Assembly (NCBI GenBank): GCA_045658325.1
Contig: JAZOUX010000015.1
Coordinates: 1-64,000 of the forward strand
Direction: 5' to 3'
DNA: 64,000 nucleotides
DNA from: HGM11412 sp045658325
Lineage (GTDB): Bacteria; Bacillota; Clostridia; Christensenellales; Borkfalkiaceae
The notes below the pieces were generated by a model that was given only the letters and a program-made list of their open reading frames with translations, made no database searches and had not been told where the DNA came from. Made by a program: the position numbers and the translations under genes. Below, piece by piece: positions 60,859 through 64,000 of the stretch. The number at the start of each line of letters is the position of its first letter. The stretch's first letter is position 1.

Positions 60859-61484
60859 TACTTATAAAATACAGTAAAATTAAAGGCGCAGAATTTATCC
60901 CACACCTTGACACCTTGAAACACTTAGGTAGAATTATTCGTAGAACGGGCGTTGAAGTTAAATACTCACAAGGTTTTAACCCCCATATGCTTATCTATAT
61001 GAGTTCGCCTATCGCTTTAGGTCTTAAAAGTTTAAGCGAATATTGTTTAATTGCTACCGATTATAATAATAAAGATTTTGTTAATATTTTTAACGATTGT
61101 TCTCCACTAGGTTTAAAAGCGACTGAAATTTATTTTACCGACACTAAACTTAATATAGCAAACGATATTACTAGTGCTACTTATAAAATTAGTGGTCTTA
61201 ATAAATTCAACGTAAACGAAGTTTTAAACGCTAATTCGTTTACCGTACTAGACAAACACTCGGGGGAAAAAGAAGTAAAAGATAGAATAATTTCTCTTTA
61301 CTTTGATGGCGACGATTTAATTGCTACGTTAAAATTTGGCAATATAACTTTACGCCCCGATACGTTTTCAAATAAACTTAAAGCCCTTTACGGTGGCGAC
61401 AAAATTGATATTATTAAACTTGACGTAAAATTTTTAAATAATTTAACTTGCGAAGAATATATTAAGGGTAAAAACAATGTCTAA
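60855..61484 (+). CDS. TIGR03936 (DUF2344) radical SAM-associated protein
   Basis: A 209-residue protein beginning MILIKYSKIKGAEFIPHLDT with the family's VKYSQGFNPHMLIYMSSPIALGL. It is the constant partner of TIGR03960 proteins. I chose the ATG at 60855, overlapping the upstream stop as ATGA with GGAAGG eleven bases upstream, rather than the earlier GTG. It overlaps rng by eight bases. Confidence 0.9.
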   Translation: MILIKYSKIKGAEFIPHLDTLKHLGRIIRRTGVEVKYSQGFNPHMLIYMSSPIALGLKSLSEYCLIATDYNNKDFVNIFNDCSPLGLKATEIYFTDTKLNIANDITSATYKISGLNKFNVNEVLNANSFTVLDKHSGEKEVKDRIISLYFDGDDLIATLKFGNITLRPDTFSNKLKALYGGDKIDIIKLDVKFLNNLTCEEYIKGKNNV

Positions 61485-62970
61485 AAATATTTGGATTGAC
61501 TCTTTCGGTGGAAATACCATAGGCGCGCTATGTGAAAACGGGCGTTTAATTGAATACCATATTGAAAAATCTAACAAAACTCAAATTGTAGGAAGTATTT
61601 ATAAGGGAGTAGTAAAAAACGTTCTTGACGGGATGCAAGCGGCTTTTGTTGATATCGGGCTTAATAAAAACGGTTATTTATTTGTTACCGATATGCTTGT
61701 AGACACTTCTTTAATAGAAGGCAAAACCGTTTTGCCTAGCGAGTTAAATATTAAAGTTGGCGACGAAATTATGGTACAAGTAGTTAAAGACCCTTTCGGC
61801 GTAAAAGGTGCAAGGTTAACTAACAACGTTACCTTTGCCGGTAAATATTTAGTTTACGCCCCTACTTTAAACGTAAACGCCGTGTCAAGAAAAATTTTAA
61901 ACGAAAAGACAAGGCTTAAATTAACTGAGTACGCTAATAAGTTAAAACGGCCCTATGGTGGATTTATTTGTCGTACGGCTAGTGAAAAAGCTTCTTTTTT
62001 AGACTTGCAAAAAGAAAGTAAACAATTAATATCTCTTTATAAAAATATATTAACTAAGTATGAAAAGGCTAGCCCAACCGAGCAAGTATTTTGCGACGGC
62101 GACTTACCTATGAGATTAATGCGTGACGTTTTAACCGACGACGTTAACAAAATTTACGTTACCGATAAAACGATTTACGATAATTTATATTCATTTAAAA
62201 CTTTGCGCAAAGACTTTATTAAAAGACTTGTTCTTTATAATGAAAGCGTTGATATTTTTGCCAAATTCAACTTAACTAAAGAAATTGAAAGCCTTGCCCA
62301 CAATAAAGTGTATTTGTCAACGGGGGCGTATTTGGTTATTGATAAAACTGAAGCCTTGACAGTAATTGACGTAAACACGGGGGCTTTCGTTGGCGACGCT
62401 AATATCGAAGAAACGGCTTTTGAAACTAATATGCTAGCAAGCGTTGAAATAGCAAGACAAGTTCGACTAAGAAATATTAGTGGTAGCATAATAGTAGACT
62501 TTATCAATATGGAAAGCGACGCTCATAAGACGGCTGTCGTAGACAAATTAAAAGAAAGTTTAAGTTCTGATAGAATTAAATGCAACGTTTTAGGTATGAC
62601 GGGGCTAGGTTTAGTAGAATTTACTAGAAATAAAAAAAGACGCTCACTTTCACAATACTTTAATAAAACTTGCCCGTACTGTAAAGGGGAAGGCACGGTT
62701 TGTTCAAACGATTACGTTTTAATGAAAATAAGAACTAACCTATTAGACCTTTTTAGTAAGGACTATAATTCGGTTATAATAGACTTAAACGTAGACTTAT
62801 GCGATTATATTTTACAAACGGGCACTTTAAATAAAGATATTAAAAAATTCTATCAAAATAAAAGGGTTTATTTAATACCACATAAAACGTACCACCAAGA
62901 ATTTTTTATTTGCCGAGGCGATAACGATAGCGTTTTAAACTTGCCCGACAAAGCAATTTTGCTTAGATAA
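61477..62970 (+). CDS. rng: Ribonuclease G/E family endoribonuclease
   Basis: A 497-residue RNase E/G enzyme cutting AU-rich single-stranded RNA, involved in rRNA and mRNA processing. The S1 domain (GSIYKGVVKNVLDGMQAAFVDIG) is N-terminal, catalytic Asp residues are in TVIDVNTGAFVGD and SIIVDFINM, and the Zn-link is TCPYCKGEGTVC. AAGGG before the ATG fixes the start. In many Clostridia rplU and rpmA follow, but here a terminator does. Confidence 0.95.
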   Translation: MSKNIWIDSFGGNTIGALCENGRLIEYHIEKSNKTQIVGSIYKGVVKNVLDGMQAAFVDIGLNKNGYLFVTDMLVDTSLIEGKTVLPSELNIKVGDEIMVQVVKDPFGVKGARLTNNVTFAGKYLVYAPTLNVNAVSRKILNEKTRLKLTEYANKLKRPYGGFICRTASEKASFLDLQKESKQLISLYKNILTKYEKASPTEQVFCDGDLPMRLMRDVLTDDVNKIYVTDKTIYDNLYSFKTLRKDFIKRLVLYNESVDIFAKFNLTKEIESLAHNKVYLSTGAYLVIDKTEALTVIDVNTGAFVGDANIEETAFETNMLASVEIARQVRLRNISGSIIVDFINMESDAHKTAVVDKLKESLSSDRIKCNVLGMTGLGLVEFTRNKKRRSLSQYFNKTCPYCKGEGTVCSNDYVLMKIRTNLLDLFSKDYNSVIIDLNVDLCDYILQTGTLNKDIKKFYQNKRVYLIPHKTYHQEFFICRGDNDSVLNLPDKAILLR

Positions 62971-63021
62971 TCTATATAAACCTAACGAAATTGCTTTATC
63001 GTAAGAATTTTTAGACAATAT

Positions 63022-63058
63022 AAAAGACTACCTAAAATTTTTGGGTAGTCTTTTATTG
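63022..63058 (+). terminator. Terminator after rng
   Basis: AAAAGACTACC (63022-63032) pairs with GGTAGTCTTTT (63044-63054) around an A/T-rich loop. Confidence 0.88.
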
Positions 63059-63182
63059 TTACGTTGTAAAACTCAAGGTTTCCATTTACGGTAAACTTAT
63101 TATAACAAAAAACTAACTAATATGAAAATAAATTGTTTAATAAGCACTATGGAAAGGACAACGAACGTTCCTTAAGTTTTAA

Positions 63183-64000
63183 TTATTTAATAATTTTGTC
63201 GTATAAAAACGGTTTTACGTTATATAAAGCGCAAGCGTCTATGTATTGCTTTTTGTAAAGGTCTATTTCTTGGCTTGTAACTGTTTTCTTTTTAATGGCT
63301 TTTATAAGCACGTTTTTAGGCGTTTCTTCTGGGTCGATAAGTTCTACTGCTACTACGCTATATCCTGCTATTTCAAGTGCTTTGCACCTAAGCGAGTCGG
63401 TTAACGCATCGGCTAATTTTTGCTGTAAAATTGAGTGGTCTAATAAAATATCGCTCGATAAGTTTTGCTTTTTTAATTGCCCCATTATCTCGTGATGGCA
63501 ACAAGGCGTACTCATAATAACCTTTGAGTTTGACGATATTCCTTTAAGTAAAACTATATCTGTTGCAATATCGCAAGCGTGAAGCGAAACTGTTAAATTA
63601 GGCGTGCGCATTACCGAAAACTTAGTTACGTCGCCGTGAATAAAGTGTAAACCTTGATAGTTTAATTTTTTACTCACGCCGTCGCAATAGTCAATTACGT
63701 CTTTTTTCAAATCAACGCAATCCATTTCAACTTTCAAGTTTTTAATCTTGGTAAAATAATAGTAAACGGCAAAACTTAAATAACTTTTACCACAGCAAAG
63801 GTCTAATATATAAAGTTCGTCGCCGTCAATAATCTCACTTTCAATATCTTTGATAAATTCTAAAAACTTGTTTATTTGACGGAATTTTGAAGTCTTTTTA
63901 TCTAAAACTCTACCCGTTTTATCTTGTACGCCAAGTTCAATTAAAAAATCTATCGGCTCATTATTAGGTAAAATGTAATGCTTTTGTTTGTTATGAGAAA
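63183..64000 (-). CDS. Class I methyltransferase, 5' end outside window
   Basis: The frame is open from the window edge to the stop at 63183, at least 271 residues. Motif I is LYILDLCCGKSYLSFAVYYY, followed by MDCVDLKKDVIDYC, SLHACDIATDIVL and STPCCHHEIMGQL. The SLHACD/CCHHE pattern fits the Methyltransf_32-like group, whose substrate is unknown in bacteria. An apparent start codon at 63737 lies downstream of motif I and cannot be the real one. Confidence 0.85.
   Translation of the reverse strand, partial: SHNKQKHYILPNNEPIDFLIELGVQDKTGRVLDKKTSKFRQINKFLEFIKDIESEIIDGDELYILDLCCGKSYLSFAVYYYFTKIKNLKVEMDCVDLKKDVIDYCDGVSKKLNYQGLHFIHGDVTKFSVMRTPNLTVSLHACDIATDIVLLKGISSNSKVIMSTPCCHHEIMGQLKKQNLSSDILLDHSILQQKLADALTDSLRCKALEIAGYSVVAVELIDPEETPKNVLIKAIKKKTVTSQEIDLYKKQYIDACALYNVKPFLYDKIIK

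Noticed and set aside
62971..63182. rplU/rpmA expected after rng
   Set aside because: The region has only a terminator and AT-rich sequence; the usual partner genes are not here.
1..64000. CRISPR array or Cas genes
   Set aside because: No regularly spaced repeats or Cas-like proteins were seen; the hairpin array has variable stems and no unique spacers.

Overview
The window comes from an AT-rich, endospore-forming member of the Clostridia, probably an uncultured gut lineage. The evidence is SpoIIID, SpoIVA, SpoIVFA and SpoIVFB, strong AGGAGG-type ribosome binding sites, TTGACA/TATAAT promoters, and Firmicutes-type gene sets (RsfS/TilS, Der/PlsY/SpoIVA, the TIGR03960/TIGR03936/RNase G trio). 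I cannot name a genus. Two features are unusual: a tRNA-Leu with anticodon AAG, and abundant CpG for such an AT-rich genome.

Layout. 1-1080: 3' part of an IS30-family transposase. 1.3-5.8 kb: an NhaC-type antiporter, a glycerophosphodiesterase gene broken at its metal-binding Glu codon, and a DUF1538 membrane protein in an operon with two PII-like proteins. 6-16 kb: an amidohydrolase, a MORN-repeat protein, sbcDC, a UPF0340 protein, rsfS/tilS and an SDR. 16-18.6 kb: tRNA-Leu(UAG), an InlB/Flg_new-repeat surface protein behind a strongly structured leader, tRNA-Arg(CCG) and a tandem array of miniature hairpins. 18.6-22 kb: metA and metY (homoserine acetylation and sulfhydrylation) and a NahK-like kinase. 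22-32 kb: spoIIID, a BrkB-like protein, an HD hydrolase, a PfkB-type sugar kinase, an EF-G-like GTPase, spoIVA, and a DUF512 radical-SAM/der/plsY operon. 32-39 kb: two SGNH esterase paralogues, a membrane protein, a lipoprotein S1C protease and a CbbX/SpoVK-type AAA+ ATPase.

39.2-45.1 kb is an accessory island next to tRNA-Leu(AAG). It holds a tyrosine integrase and four tandem XRE repressors. Three of these share an identical 51-residue tail joined to different DNA-binding heads. A phage-like switch follows, with three related operators around a consensus promoter and a candidate attenuator or small RNA, then cargo genes. The last cargo gene is cut off by an abrupt junction with a 5'-truncated thiolase gene. 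This island is the part most likely to hold something undescribed.

45-54.9 kb: a CPBP protease, glyA and a probable glucuronide locus (AraC regulator, uxuA, SDR mannonate oxidoreductase, GPH symporter, GH2 glycosidase). 54.9-64 kb: an unrecognised gene, an M20 amidohydrolase, two overlapping small genes, spoIVFA-spoIVFB, TIGR03960-TIGR03936-rng, and the C-terminal part of a methyltransferase that runs off the window.
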